This document shows positions 7,783-15,284 of a DNA stretch of 15,902 nt, piece after piece. A model generated the notes under the pieces. That model had not been told where the DNA came from. It did no database searches and was given only the letters and a program-made list of their open reading frames with translations. The DNA is from Methylococcaceae bacterium NSM2-1. Lineage in GTDB: Bacteria; Pseudomonadota; Gammaproteobacteria; Methylococcales; Methylomonadaceae. Each line of letters opens with the position of its first letter. Position 1 is the stretch's first letter. The stretch spans positions 1 through 15,902 of the forward strand of contig NQJI01000032.1 of NCBI GenBank assembly GCA_002256705.1, written 5' to 3'. Position numbers and translations under genes: made by a program.

Positions 7783-9069
7783 TTAAAATCGGCTGAAACG
7801 CTGCAGTGCCATAATCCTTAACCCGATAAATAGCAAAACGACCGGTATCATATAGGCAAACGCCATTCCAGCAACTCCATATTCAGCGCCCAGTAAAAAA
7901 CCCAGCACTAGCATGCTTAGTGTTGCCAGCAGGGTGAAGGTTAAGACTGCACGATGAAAGCCCATGAACTGCAGGTAATAAGGAATGTCGGCAAACAATG
8001 CGCTGATGGATGCGCCCACCGCAATAATTACAGCAGCGTCATGGCCGCCACTGAAATGGGTGCCGAATAAGCCCAGTATTTTTTGACCGGAGAATATCAG
8101 GATTGCCAGCAATATCAGGACAAGTCCTCCTACAACCCAGGTTCTCTGATTCATTAACCGCTGTATGGATTGTTTATCACGGCGGTCGATCATGACAACC
8201 ATCATTGGTAAATAGTATCGATTAGTTGACGTGCCTATCAGTGAAATAAAGCCGCCTGTTTGTGCGGCAATAGCATAAGTGCCAACTTCTATCCCCGAGT
8301 GAAAAAGTAATTCCAGAATGACTACACCGCTACTGGTCATTACAGTCATCATCAGACTACTGAAAACCAGAGGCAAGGAACGTCTCAACCATTTTTTCCC
8401 GTGCCGCAGCGGGATTGATTTTTTGACCTCAGCCGGCATCAGCATTTTTGTTACGAACCAGATGATGATAAATGTCAAGATCCAGGCAAACCCAAAACAA
8501 AGCACAGCCGTTAGCGCGGATAATGGCAGTGAGCTAAATGAAAGCCCAAAAATTAACAACACATAAACCAGTGGAAGAAATAATCTGTAAATAGCCATGC
8601 TTAGTAAGTGAGCGCCATGTGCAGCAATGACTTCAACCAGAAACAGTGTGATGGCTATGATCGGTAAAAAACCGGCATAAATAACAATGGCAATATGATA
8701 ATCCGCATGATGTATCGCCAAGATAGCTTCCAGTGCAAAACTCAGTAATGCCACCAATATTAAACTGAAACCGCTGATGGTACGGAGAGAAAACAGCCAG
8801 AAGCCGTGAAATTTAGGCCAGTCTTCCCGGTCGCGAAACAGTGCGACCGCACGCAAGGCATATTTTTCCAGGCCCAATGTTGCCAGCGTTGACAGCATCG
8901 TCACAATCGACAGCGCTACACTGTAATCATCAAAATCATTTACAGTGAGTGATCTGGCCAGCAAAATATTGGCTCCATACATCAGCGCGTAATTGGCCAG
9001 TGCAAGCACAAACATCAACAGTGAACGAAAACTATTGGGATGCAGGTCTAGGGGATGATTTTGGATCAT
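7783..9069 (-). CDS. Polysaccharide/oligosaccharide flippase (PST/Wzx-like)
   Basis: A 428-residue protein with about 12 membrane helices, the usual size and layout for polysaccharide-transport (MOP superfamily) flippases. The first helices, FRSLLMFVLALANYALMYGA then ARSLTVNDFDDYSVALSIVT, match the family's N-terminal signature, in which a gap-free first helix pair is followed by an F..Y motif. A charged loop with RDKQSIQRLMNQR (about residues 305-317) precedes the last four helices. Such proteins move lipid-linked glycans across the inner membrane. No glycosyltransferase, polymerase or other surface-polysaccharide gene is nearby, so it is an orphan and the substrate is unknown. There is no strong Shine-Dalgarno before the ATG at 9069, and the real start could be a later codon such as Met19. 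Confidence 0.8.
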   Translation of the reverse strand: MIQNHPLDLHPNSFRSLLMFVLALANYALMYGANILLARSLTVNDFDDYSVALSIVTMLSTLATLGLEKYALRAVALFRDREDWPKFHGFWLFSLRTISGFSLILVALLSFALEAILAIHHADYHIAIVIYAGFLPIIAITLFLVEVIAAHGAHLLSMAIYRLFLPLVYVLLIFGLSFSSLPLSALTAVLCFGFAWILTFIIIWFVTKMLMPAEVKKSIPLRHGKKWLRRSLPLVFSSLMMTVMTSSGVVILELLFHSGIEVGTYAIAAQTGGFISLIGTSTNRYYLPMMVVMIDRRDKQSIQRLMNQRTWVVGGLVLILLAILIFSGQKILGLFGTHFSGGHDAAVIIAVGASISALFADIPYYLQFMGFHRAVLTFTLLATLSMLVLGFLLGAEYGVAGMAFAYMIPVVLLFIGLRIMALQRFSRF

Positions 9070-9428
9070 TATTCAGGGTTCTTTTTGGTTTCCATGCCCA
9101 TGAAATAAGTTTGTTATGAACATTATAGTGGAATGGATACGGACATCAGCTGTCGCTGATGCAAGGCTTGGGTGCGTGCATGAAATAAATTGACCAAACT
9201 TTGGTTTTTAAAATCCCCCAACCCCCTTTTTCCTGTATGGAGTAAGATTAATTTACAATTGGTTGTATTAAATATAAAAAAGTTGTGTAGATACCCATGC
9301 TTAAAGGGAGTCAATTTATGAACTGTAGTCTTTTGCTTTATGCCCCTGCTTTTTGACTGCATTATTTTTTAGTCCGCTATTAGCTTATTAGTCAACCGTA
9401 ATCTTAGTCTCTCTTCCTTTCACGAACC
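9070..9428. other. Gene-poor spacer upstream of the flippase
   Basis: This stretch should contain the flippase promoter (minus strand). Visible structures are a perfect 7-base hairpin, CATCAGC (9144-9150) / GCTGATG (9155-9161) with loop TGTC, and a compact ACCAAA / TTTGGT palindrome followed by T's near 9193-9210. A C-rich word TCCCCCAACCCCCTTTTT near 9213-9230 looks like part of a dispersed low-complexity repeat. No convincing coding frame was found. Confidence 0.35.
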
Positions 9429-9437
9429 TTTCACAAT

Positions 9438-9634
9438 CATGGTCCAGATATACCTGATATTAAAATGGATAAAGTTTTTGAGCAGTTTTAACGTATTCCT
9501 GAAAACCTAGGTAATGGTTGTGGCTTAGGGCTAGCCATCGTTAAAGAGATTGCTGATCTGCATAAGGCACACGCTTTGAACTGAGTAAAGCCCGGCTCAA
9601 AAGTGGCGCTCGAATTGATTTGATATTTGAAAAG
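9438..9634 (+). pseudogene. Relic of a sensor histidine kinase C-terminus
   Basis: On the plus strand the frame through 9441 reads GPDIPDIKMDKVFEQF, a stop (TAA, 9489-9491), then RIPENLGNGCGLGLAIVKEI and ADLHKA. This is the end of a HATPase_c domain: a degraded G1 box (GPxIP), the F-box (VFEQF.R) and the G2 box (GLGLAIVKEIA). The expected Tyr after EQF is replaced by the stop. After a shift near 9570 the sequence continues in another frame as RFELSKARLKSGARIDLIFE, the normal last strand of the domain. The rest of the kinase and any response regulator are missing, so only about 65 codons of a two-component sensor survive. The family is certain from the G2 box; which sensor it was cannot be said. 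Confidence 0.8.
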
Positions 9635-10026
9635 TTAATTGCCGGCTTAGGCTTCTATACTCAACACGGACGAAGATTGCGGTTTTTGTCTCCTCTCTAC
9701 ACTTCCAAAGGGTGGGGCTGAATATTTCTTGAGTATCTTATTTCGTGAACGTTCTTTAATTGAGTATTTTGCTTTGGATTTCGGCACAAATCTGTCTGGA
9801 GCAGATTTGCATTAACCAGAAGGGTGAAGAGCAGACAGAATTAGACTGTTGTGACCCGTTAGAGCGCGTAGCGAATCCATGCCCGAATGAAGAGTCCTTG
9901 CCGTCCTTGGCAGGGAGTTCATGCTTTTTAAGCTCTAGCGCTCCATTGCAGAGAGCCAGCGCTTGCAAGATACAGTTCCCAATCAGGAAGAAGATTGGGA
10001 ACTGTCAAAGCGTATATCAGTTACCT
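9635..10026. other. Gene-free stretch with a hairpin
   Basis: Between the kinase relic and the small lipoprotein no gene is supported. A short inverted repeat AAATCTG / CAGATTT lies at about 9788-9808. The strong hairpin at 9972-10005 is listed separately. Open frames here have no family features. Confidence 0.4.
9972..10005. terminator. Strong hairpin after the small lipoprotein, probable terminator
   Basis: A perfect 13-base stem, ACAGTTCCCAATC (9972-9984) with its complement at 9993-10005, and an 8-base purine loop. It begins 21 bases after the stop codon of the minus-strand lipoprotein, the expected place for a terminator. There is no T-run on that strand, so termination efficiency is uncertain; it may instead protect the 3' end of the mRNA. 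Confidence 0.55.
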
Positions 10027-10236
10027 TTATTCAGCAGCCGGAGCTGTTGTGGTGGTAGAGCTGGATTCCTCAGTTTTAGTCACTGCTGGAGCTTCAGCAG
10101 GAGATGCTGGTATAACGGTTGTGGTGCTAGAGGTGGATTCCTGAGTTTTAGTCGCTGCTGGTTCTTCTGCTTTATTGCAGCCAGCCAATAACGCCAAAGT
10201 GACAAAGCCTGTAGCTATAATTGCTTTAGTTTTCAT
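10027..10236 (-). CDS. Small Ser/Thr/Ala-rich lipoprotein with internal duplication
   Basis: A 69-residue protein. The signal MKTKAIIATGFVTLALLAGC ends in a clear lipobox (LLAGC, Cys20) and is followed by NKAEEP. The mature part is only about 50 residues, low in complexity and probably disordered. It consists of two copies of a 24-residue unit: AATKTQESTSSTTT and AVTKTEESSSTTTT with Pro/Ala-rich linkers. At DNA level, 10046-10089 and 10118-10161 (44 bases, offset 72) differ at four positions, so the duplication is recent or conserved. Asn at position +2 after the lipidated Cys would not signal inner-membrane retention, so outer-membrane sorting is likely. AGGATA lies about seven bases before the ATG. 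The function is unknown. Confidence 0.85.
   Translation of the reverse strand: MKTKAIIATGFVTLALLAGCNKAEEPAATKTQESTSSTTTVIPASPAEAPAVTKTEESSSTTTTAPAAE
10046..10161 (-). repeat. 72-base tandem duplication inside the lipoprotein gene
   Basis: Segments 10046-10089 and 10118-10161 align over 44 bases with four mismatches. The offset of 72 bases keeps the reading frame (24 codons). The intervening bases diverge more, in the Pro/Ala linker. Confidence 0.85.
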
Positions 10237-10507
10237 AGTAGTATCCTGTTAATTTAAGTTTTGTTTGGGGGTTTTTTACCCGAAATATTTCAAGGTAAGG
10301 TTAATGCTAACACATGAATGATTGTATTTTCCAATAAAATGGCCTTTCTTGAAGTGCAAAAAGTAATCCACATTCAGAGAATGCAGTGTTGTATTTTCAG
10401 AATAAAACTCCTTACTGGTTAATATGGTTGCTGACATTACAATGCTTATTTGCTTAATGTAGGCTGAATGGCCCTGCCAAATAAAGTCATGACTTACACT
10501 CTGAGAA
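10237..10507. other. Divergent promoter region between lipoprotein and zur
   Basis: A 271-base gap between two genes that point away from each other, so both promoters should lie here or, for zur, just downstream. For the minus-strand lipoprotein a TTGCAC (about 10358) with TATTGG 17 bases further is a possible but weak promoter. A small hairpin, GGGT / ACCC around a run of A's, lies in its leader near 10270-10281. Confidence 0.35.
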
Positions 10508-10531
10508 ATGGGCGAATTGCACGACCCGTCT

Positions 10532-10552
10532 AAACGTTATATTATAACATTC
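10532..10552. promoter_or_regulatory. Zur operator in front of zur
   Basis: The 13-base perfect palindrome GTTATATTATAAC (10536-10548) is flanked by AAAC on the left and ATTC on the right. Read on the minus strand the whole is AATGTTATAATATAACGTTT, very close to the E. coli Zur consensus core TGTTATAATATAACA. A TTGCAC at 10517-10522 and a TATATT at 10538-10543 inside the palindrome could be the -35 and -10, although the 15-base spacer is short. A bound repressor would then cover the -10. The site lies before the ATG at 10577 and supports that start. Confidence 0.85.
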
Positions 10553-10576
10553 GACTCTAGGGAACTGACTATTGCT

Positions 10577-11089
10577 ATGACCACTCACGCCAAACCCAAC
10601 CAGCGCCACCCGCTGTCTTCAGAACATAACCATAGCGAATGTGTCAGCGAAGCGCTGGATACAGCTGAGCATTTATGTGTTGAACGCGGTGTGCAATTAA
10701 CACCTATCCGTCATCAAGTGCTGGAGTTGATCTGGGAAAGTCACAAAGCCGTCAAAGCCTATGAGTTGCTGGATCGTCTCAAGCCCCTGCAACAGGCTGC
10801 AAAACCGGCGACTATTTATCGCGCACTGGACTTTTTGATTGAACAGGGCTTGATTCATCGGGTAGAAAGCCTCAATGCTTTTGTCGGTTGCCGCTGTTCG
10901 GGTCATCAACATGAGCAATTATTGCTGATCTGCAAACACTGCCAAGAAGTAGAAGAACGTTCAGCTCCAGACGTTATGTTAGCTTTGTCACAAGAGTTCA
11001 AGCAAGCTGGCTTTATGGTACACAGTAAAGCCATCGAAGTTCATGGCATTTGTGCAAACTGCCAGAAATTGTCTGGCGATCAAACCTAA
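10577..11089 (+). CDS. zur: Zinc uptake regulator, Fur family
   Basis: A 170-residue metal-dependent repressor when started at 10577. An earlier in-frame ATG at 10508 would place the Zur operator inside the coding region and add 23 residues unlike the family, so I reject it. The His-rich start (HAKPNQRHPLSSEHNHSEC) is followed by the winged helix at about 25-100, with LTPIRHQVLELIW and AKPATIYRALDFLIEQGLIH, almost identical in pattern to E. coli Zur. The regulatory site residues are visible: VESLNAFVGC with Cys105, then His110 and His112, and the structural zinc pairs C119-x-x-C122 and C159-x-x-C162. VHSKAIEVHGIC contains His149 and His156. With zinc it should repress zinc-uptake genes. The operator upstream implies autoregulation, and the receptor gene downstream carries the same box. 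Confidence 0.94.
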   Translation: MTTHAKPNQRHPLSSEHNHSECVSEALDTAEHLCVERGVQLTPIRHQVLELIWESHKAVKAYELLDRLKPLQQAAKPATIYRALDFLIEQGLIHRVESLNAFVGCRCSGHQHEQLLLICKHCQEVEERSAPDVMLALSQEFKQAGFMVHSKAIEVHGICANCQKLSGDQT

Positions 11090-11321
11090 ATAATATAACT
11101 TTACAGCAGCACGCCAGTATTGAGAAGTTGGATACTAAAAATAATGGGCTAAAAGTTTTTTAGGTGAAGTTGCCCCTGTAGGAGCGACTTTAATCGCGAC
11201 GATCGTTCCTGCATGGCCACCTATCTAGTATTGAACATATGCAACCCTGTTCTAGCTTGGGCAGCCAAATACATCTTCAATACAGTTATAACCTGTTGTG
11301 TGCAAAAAAATAATGATTGCA
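11090..11321. other. Spacer between zur and the receptor gene
   Basis: No gene is seen here. It contains the REP-like element at 11177-11213. Short imperfect pairs such as AGTAT / ATACT near 11119-11139 and CTAAAA / TTTTAG near 11149-11162 are too weak to call a terminator for zur. Confidence 0.4.
11177..11213. repeat. REP-like palindromic element B
   Basis: TGTAGGAGCGA at 11177-11187 pairs with TCGTTCCTGCA at 11203-11213 (nine of eleven bases), with a nested GCGA / TCGC pair inside. It shares the TGTAGG-GCG head, a TTTA centre and a CGATC/CGATG word with the perfect element at 5159-5205, so both belong to one family of REP-like sequences in this genome. Confidence 0.7.
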
Positions 11322-11357
11322 ATACGTTATGTTATAACATATCTTGTTGGATATAAT
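11322..11357 (+). promoter_or_regulatory. Zur operator and -10 of the TonB-dependent receptor gene
   Basis: GTTATGTTATAAC at 11326-11338 differs from the zur operator core by one base and has the same flanks (ACG on the left, CAT on the right). A perfect -10, TATAAT, lies at 11352-11357. The -35 window (around 11329-11335) falls inside the operator and is weak. Bound Zur would block the -35, giving repression when zinc is plentiful. Confidence 0.85.
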
Positions 11358-11471
11358 AGTACTGATTTATGCTCATGATTATGATTAATGTCGAATGGGT
11401 TACTGAAACCCGCAAGTTGTATATTTGCATTCAACTTAATGTTTCAATCAAATAATAGCCATAAAACCCTT

Positions 11472-13538
11472 ATGAACAAAAAACTTGCCAGTCTTTTATT
11501 ATTGACAGGCGCAATAATGACTAATGTCCATGCTGCAGATGATGACATCTACAAACTGGACGATGTGGTTATCACCAGCACGGGTATAAAACAAGCCACC
11601 TCAAAATCAGCGCGTCCTGTAACGGTATTGTCGGGCGACGGATTGCGCACGAAAGTGGGGCAAACTATCGGAGAAACTCTGAAAAATGAACCCGGCATCA
11701 CCAGCCAATCATTTGGCCCTGGTGTTGGCACGCCAGTTATTCGAGGCCAATCAGGCCCTCGTGTGCGGGTTTTGCAAAATAGCCTCGGCAATAACGATGT
11801 TTCATCAATGAGTCCCGATCATGCTAACGGAGTAAATCCGATTATAGCGGAACGGATTGAAGTCTTGCGCGGCCCTTCGACATTATTGTATGGAAACGGC
11901 GCCATCGGCGGTGTGGTGAACGTCATCGATAACAGGATTCCTGAACAAGTCCCCGACAAGCTGCTCGGAGGAGCGCTTGAGCAACGCTATGACTCGGCTT
12001 CTACCGAGACTTCCAGCGCTCTCAAGCTTGAAGGTGGCAAAGACATGTTTGCCTATCATTTAGATGGTTTTTATCGTGACCAGGGCAACGTACATATCGG
12101 CGGACAGCAGATAGATGAATCGGCTGCACGTGCAACCGATCCTACTCTTGAAGGCACGCCGGTATTGGAAAATCCGGATGGAGTAATCAATAACTCTAAT
12201 GCGCGGTCACGCGGTGGATCAGCTGGCGCCTCCGTAATAGGTGACGTTGGCCTGGTCGGCGCTGCTATTAACAGCCTGGAAAATAATTACGGTATTCCTC
12301 CAAATGGCACGGGTAGTCCGCCAGTCAGAATTCAGATGAACCAAACCAAGTACGATTTCAAGGGACAACTTAATAAACCCTTCGCGCTTGCTGATGCTGT
12401 GCGTATTAAATTCGGCTATACCGACTACAAACATGTCGAACTGGAGGGCGGCACACCTGCTACAACATTTCTCAATAAATCCTACGAAAGCCGTCTGGAA
12501 CTTGAGCATCAGCCGATAGGTATAGTGAAAGGTACGCTGGGCTTTCAATCAGTCAACAGTCAATTTTCAGCGCTTGGCTCAGAAGCAATAGTGCCAAAAT
12601 CCGATATTGATTCTTATGGTCTGTTTGCCGTCGAGTCTTTTGCGATTGGCGACTTTACGTACGAGTTGGGTGTGCGCGGCGAATGGCAAGGCATTACGCC
12701 AGAAGAAACCTACAGCAGTGTATCTTATGTACCGATTAGCGGATCGGTCTCGGCATTGTGGGACATTACCAAACAGCATCAGTTAAGCTTGGCGGTAACC
12801 CAATCCCAACGAGCTCCTCAAATACAGGAATTATTTTCCAACGGTATCCATGAGGCTACACAGAGCTATGAGTTAGGCGATCCAGATCTGCAAAAGGAAA
12901 TTTCATATAATCTGGATCTGGGCTATCGATTTAATGCCGATTGGATGACGGCTGAGATTAATCTTTTCCATAATTGGGCAAATGATTACATTTATCAGCA
13001 ACAAGTTAATAATGTGTTTAACGAGGATCTGGATGATTTTGAAGCCACTTGTTCAGGCCCTCCTGGCGCTTGCCTGCCGATATTGCAGAGCACCCAGGCC
13101 AACGCCATTTTCCGTGGCTTTGAAGCTCAGGCGGTATTTCCTCTGATGGAGAACCGTTATGGTGCAATCGATTTGACTTTGTTCGGCGACTATACGCGTG
13201 GCACGTTGAATCAAGGCGGCGATGTCCCGTTTATGCCACCACTGCGCTATGGATTGCAACTGAGTTACGAGAAAAACGATTGGTCGACCGACGCACGTTT
13301 GACACGGGGAGAGCCGCAGAACCATGCGGGAGAAAATCAGTCAAACACACCGGGTTATTTGTTGCTTAATCTGGGCGCACAATATCATTTGGCGACTTTC
13401 CACGATTCGGAGGTGATGCTGTTTGCAAGAGGTAAAAATATGTTAAACGAAAATATACGTAATTCAACTTCCTATTTGCGCAATTTCGCACCCGAACCGG
13501 GACGCAGTGCGGAAATCGGCATTCGATTGAATTACTGA
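11472..13538 (+). CDS. znuD: ZnuD-like TonB-dependent zinc receptor
   Basis: An outer-membrane receptor of 688 residues from the ATG at 11472. That start gives an immediate signal peptide, MNKKLASLLLLTGAIMTNVH ending at A21. The open frame reaches back to an ATG at 11388, which would put 28 extra residues before the signal. A TonB-box-like DDVVITST at about 30-37 is followed by the plug, with PVIRGQSGPRVRVLQN, SSMSPDHANGVNPIIAERIE and VLRGPSTLLYGNGAIGGVVN VIDNRIPE, the pattern of ZnuD-type receptors. The barrel fills the rest and ends in RSAEIGIRLNY with the terminal aromatic residue. A Cys pair in CSGPPGACLP fits a disulphide loop, as in ZnuD. The His-rich loops of the Neisseria protein are not obvious. 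The Zur operator directly upstream supports zinc as the substrate. TonB-ExbBD energises transport from elsewhere, and no znuABC genes are in the window. Confidence 0.9.
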   Translation: MNKKLASLLLLTGAIMTNVHAADDDIYKLDDVVITSTGIKQATSKSARPVTVLSGDGLRTKVGQTIGETLKNEPGITSQSFGPGVGTPVIRGQSGPRVRVLQNSLGNNDVSSMSPDHANGVNPIIAERIEVLRGPSTLLYGNGAIGGVVNVIDNRIPEQVPDKLLGGALEQRYDSASTETSSALKLEGGKDMFAYHLDGFYRDQGNVHIGGQQIDESAARATDPTLEGTPVLENPDGVINNSNARSRGGSAGASVIGDVGLVGAAINSLENNYGIPPNGTGSPPVRIQMNQTKYDFKGQLNKPFALADAVRIKFGYTDYKHVELEGGTPATTFLNKSYESRLELEHQPIGIVKGTLGFQSVNSQFSALGSEAIVPKSDIDSYGLFAVESFAIGDFTYELGVRGEWQGITPEETYSSVSYVPISGSVSALWDITKQHQLSLAVTQSQRAPQIQELFSNGIHEATQSYELGDPDLQKEISYNLDLGYRFNADWMTAEINLFHNWANDYIYQQQVNNVFNEDLDDFEATCSGPPGACLPILQSTQANAIFRGFEAQAVFPLMENRYGAIDLTLFGDYTRGTLNQGGDVPFMPPLRYGLQLSYEKNDWSTDARLTRGEPQNHAGENQSNTPGYLLLNLGAQYHLATFHDSEVMLFARGKNMLNENIRNSTSYLRNFAPEPGRSAEIGIRLNY

Positions 13539-13556
13539 GTGTTAAAGGAATGACAG

Positions 13557-13592
13557 ACACACATGTGCCCAACTTATTGGTCACATGTGTGT
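13557..13592 (+). terminator. Hairpin after the receptor gene, probable terminator
   Basis: ACACACATGTG (13557-13567) pairs perfectly with CACATGTGTGT (13582-13592), and the loop can add CCAA/TTGG. It starts 18 bases after the receptor stop. Only a loose T-rich tail (GTATTTATT) follows, so it may be a weak terminator. It lies between two convergent genes and could serve both strands. Confidence 0.55.
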
Positions 13593-13615
13593 GTATTTAT
13601 TAGCCCGAGAAAATC

Positions 13616-14662
13616 TTAAAAATCCTGAATTCTTGTATGATTCATATTAAAGTTAATGAATTTAAAGTAATTACACTGATGCTTGCGTGTTGAATTATTT
13701 TTAACCGACTTGTCGCCATAAACCAGGGTAATGATTTCTCTTTTTGCTTCCAGCCAGTCTCGAATTTCATTGCCAGGATAAAAACCGCGTTTTTCTGCTT
13801 TGTAATAAGCTGCCTCGGCGATCATGGCATCAAGATTAATGGGTTGAACTGATGGCGGTGTTGGCAGGGTAAAGCCAAAGCCGAACTTTATCAGGTTAAC
13901 AAGATCCTGCGGTGAGTTTCCTTTAATACCTATTTCAGCAGCTTTCAGTTCTGCCAGAGTGCCGAAAAGCCGGTCCCATAGCGATAAAACAGCGCCATAG
14001 TTACTGTCATGCTCACACCGTTGTGTCGAGTGGTGAGTACGGTGCAGAGATGGAACAATAATGAAATGTCCCAATAATTTTTCACCCTTGAAGGAAATGT
14101 TGGTGTGATGAAACATTATAAATAGGGTCATTATTGCTTCACTGGTTAGCACCATGGCTTCTTCTATGCCTAAAAGGATAATTAGAAGCGCTTTCAAGAA
14201 GTTGGTGATGACAAGTTCCAGAAAATGTATTCGAAATGATGTTGTAATATTCAAATAAGGATCGTTATGATGCACCTTGTGAAACATCCACAGACAATCA
14301 AAGCTGTGACTGGCTTTGTGCCAGAGATACATTAACAAATCGAGCATTAAAAACGACAGGACTGCTTTCCATGCGGGACTGGATAGAGTGTTTAGCAGTC
14401 CTTTGCCTGAATAACGTTCGGCCAGTACCAATAAAGTTGAAGCCGACACTAACGACATTGCTATACTGTTAACAAAAAACAGGCTAATGTTTGTTTTATA
14501 GGACTGGCGCAAGTGTTTTTTTGGCCGTTTTTCTCTTGGCGCGTGGAATTCAAGGGTCGCCAGTATGGCAAAAACCATGAGTGTAGTTAATGCCAGTACT
14601 TCTCCTGGCACCATCGTCGGCCATCTGAAATTGAATTCAAGTAAAGTAGTTAGGCTTAACAT
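13616..14662 (-). CDS. Fatty acid hydroxylase/sterol desaturase family protein with DUF2934-like C-terminus
   Basis: A 348-residue membrane protein. Helices lie at about 20-38, 55-80, 98-114 and 145-185. The di-iron histidine clusters of the superfamily are all present: HKASH (115-119), HKVHH (128-132), HHTN (185-188) and HRTHH (207-211), followed by NYGAVLSLWDRLFGT, the conserved end of the domain. The expected role is an oxygen-dependent hydroxylation or desaturation of a lipid at the inner membrane; the substrate cannot be told. Residues about 277-312, LDAMIAEAAYYKAEKRGFYP then GNEIRDWLEAKREI, match the small DUF2934 domain, normally a stand-alone protein, so this is a fusion. The last 35 residues (after VYGDKS) are polar and unlike the family. 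The Shine-Dalgarno GAGGAA is about eight bases before the ATG. Confidence 0.9.
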   Translation of the reverse strand: MLSLTTLLEFNFRWPTMVPGEVLALTTLMVFAILATLEFHAPREKRPKKHLRQSYKTNISLFFVNSIAMSLVSASTLLVLAERYSGKGLLNTLSSPAWKAVLSFLMLDLLMYLWHKASHSFDCLWMFHKVHHNDPYLNITTSFRIHFLELVITNFLKALLIILLGIEEAMVLTSEAIMTLFIMFHHTNISFKGEKLLGHFIIVPSLHRTHHSTQRCEHDSNYGAVLSLWDRLFGTLAELKAAEIGIKGNSPQDLVNLIKFGFGFTLPTPPSVQPINLDAMIAEAAYYKAEKRGFYPGNEIRDWLEAKREIITLVYGDKSVKNNSTRKHQCNYFKFINFNMNHTRIQDF

Positions 14663-15284
14663 TGTCTTTTCCTCACTATAAGGCTGATAAGCAAAATAAT
14701 CTTAAGTAATGTTAATGACAGGTTGATGACAAAAGGTTGGTTTCTAGTGTCGTCTTTACTTAGATTTATGGGTATCAACCAATAAAAAATACCTCTTAAC
14801 AAAAATGAGCTGTTTTTGGTTTCCGATAATTCAAGCTCACTTATTCTCCCTTGCTTTAAATGCCAGCAAAACTCGCGCCAAATAGTCGATAAATTAATTC
14901 GAAGTGCCGGTTAAAATCCCTGTAGGTCATAATGGGAAAGGGCTTTAGCAGTCGAATATTTATTTGAAGGCGGAGGATAATAATTGCTGACAGCGAGAAA
15001 TAGTGTGTTTTGAACTACCGGAATGGTTCAATTGAGTGCAATTGTATCATTTATATGCACCAATAATGTATTTTACTTAATTATTATTTCTTAAAAATAC
15101 ACAAACTGTCATTATTTCGTGATTCCTGACTAGAGATTACCTATGTAAAAGTGGCTTTAGTCGTGGATTAGGGGTTAAAGTCGTTGCTCAAAATGAAACA
15201 ATAGAATAATACAGGCTGTTCATTACTAAGAATCACCCAAAGTGGTTGTAAGAGTGTTTGGCTTGTTTGGCGTTAGTTGTTGTT
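14663..15284. other. Long gene-free spacer
   Basis: 622 bases without a believable gene on either strand. The part at about 15040-15120 is very AT-rich and contains a GTGCA / TGCAC inverted repeat (about 15036-15060). The promoter of the hydroxylase gene (minus strand) should lie near 14670-14900, but no clear -35/-10 is seen. A GGAGG at about 14972 is followed by only a few codons. I see no RNA gene or mobile-element ends. Confidence 0.45.

Noticed and set aside
9123..9362. Minus-strand open frame of 79 codons upstream of the flippase
   Set aside because: It spans a hairpin and a low-complexity C-rich repeat and has no recognisable domain.
9760..10191. Long plus-strand open frame (143 codons) across the hairpin and the small lipoprotein
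   Set aside because: Its second half is antisense to a gene with a perfect lipoprotein signal and Shine-Dalgarno, its composition is unlike a protein (Cys/Ser/Phe-rich), and it runs through the 13-base hairpin.
10508..10576. Earlier start for zur
   Set aside because: The Zur operator would lie inside the coding region, and the extra residues do not resemble the family.
11388..11471. Earlier start for the receptor, 28 codons upstream
   Set aside because: It would bury the signal peptide inside the protein; the ATG at 11472 begins a standard signal sequence.
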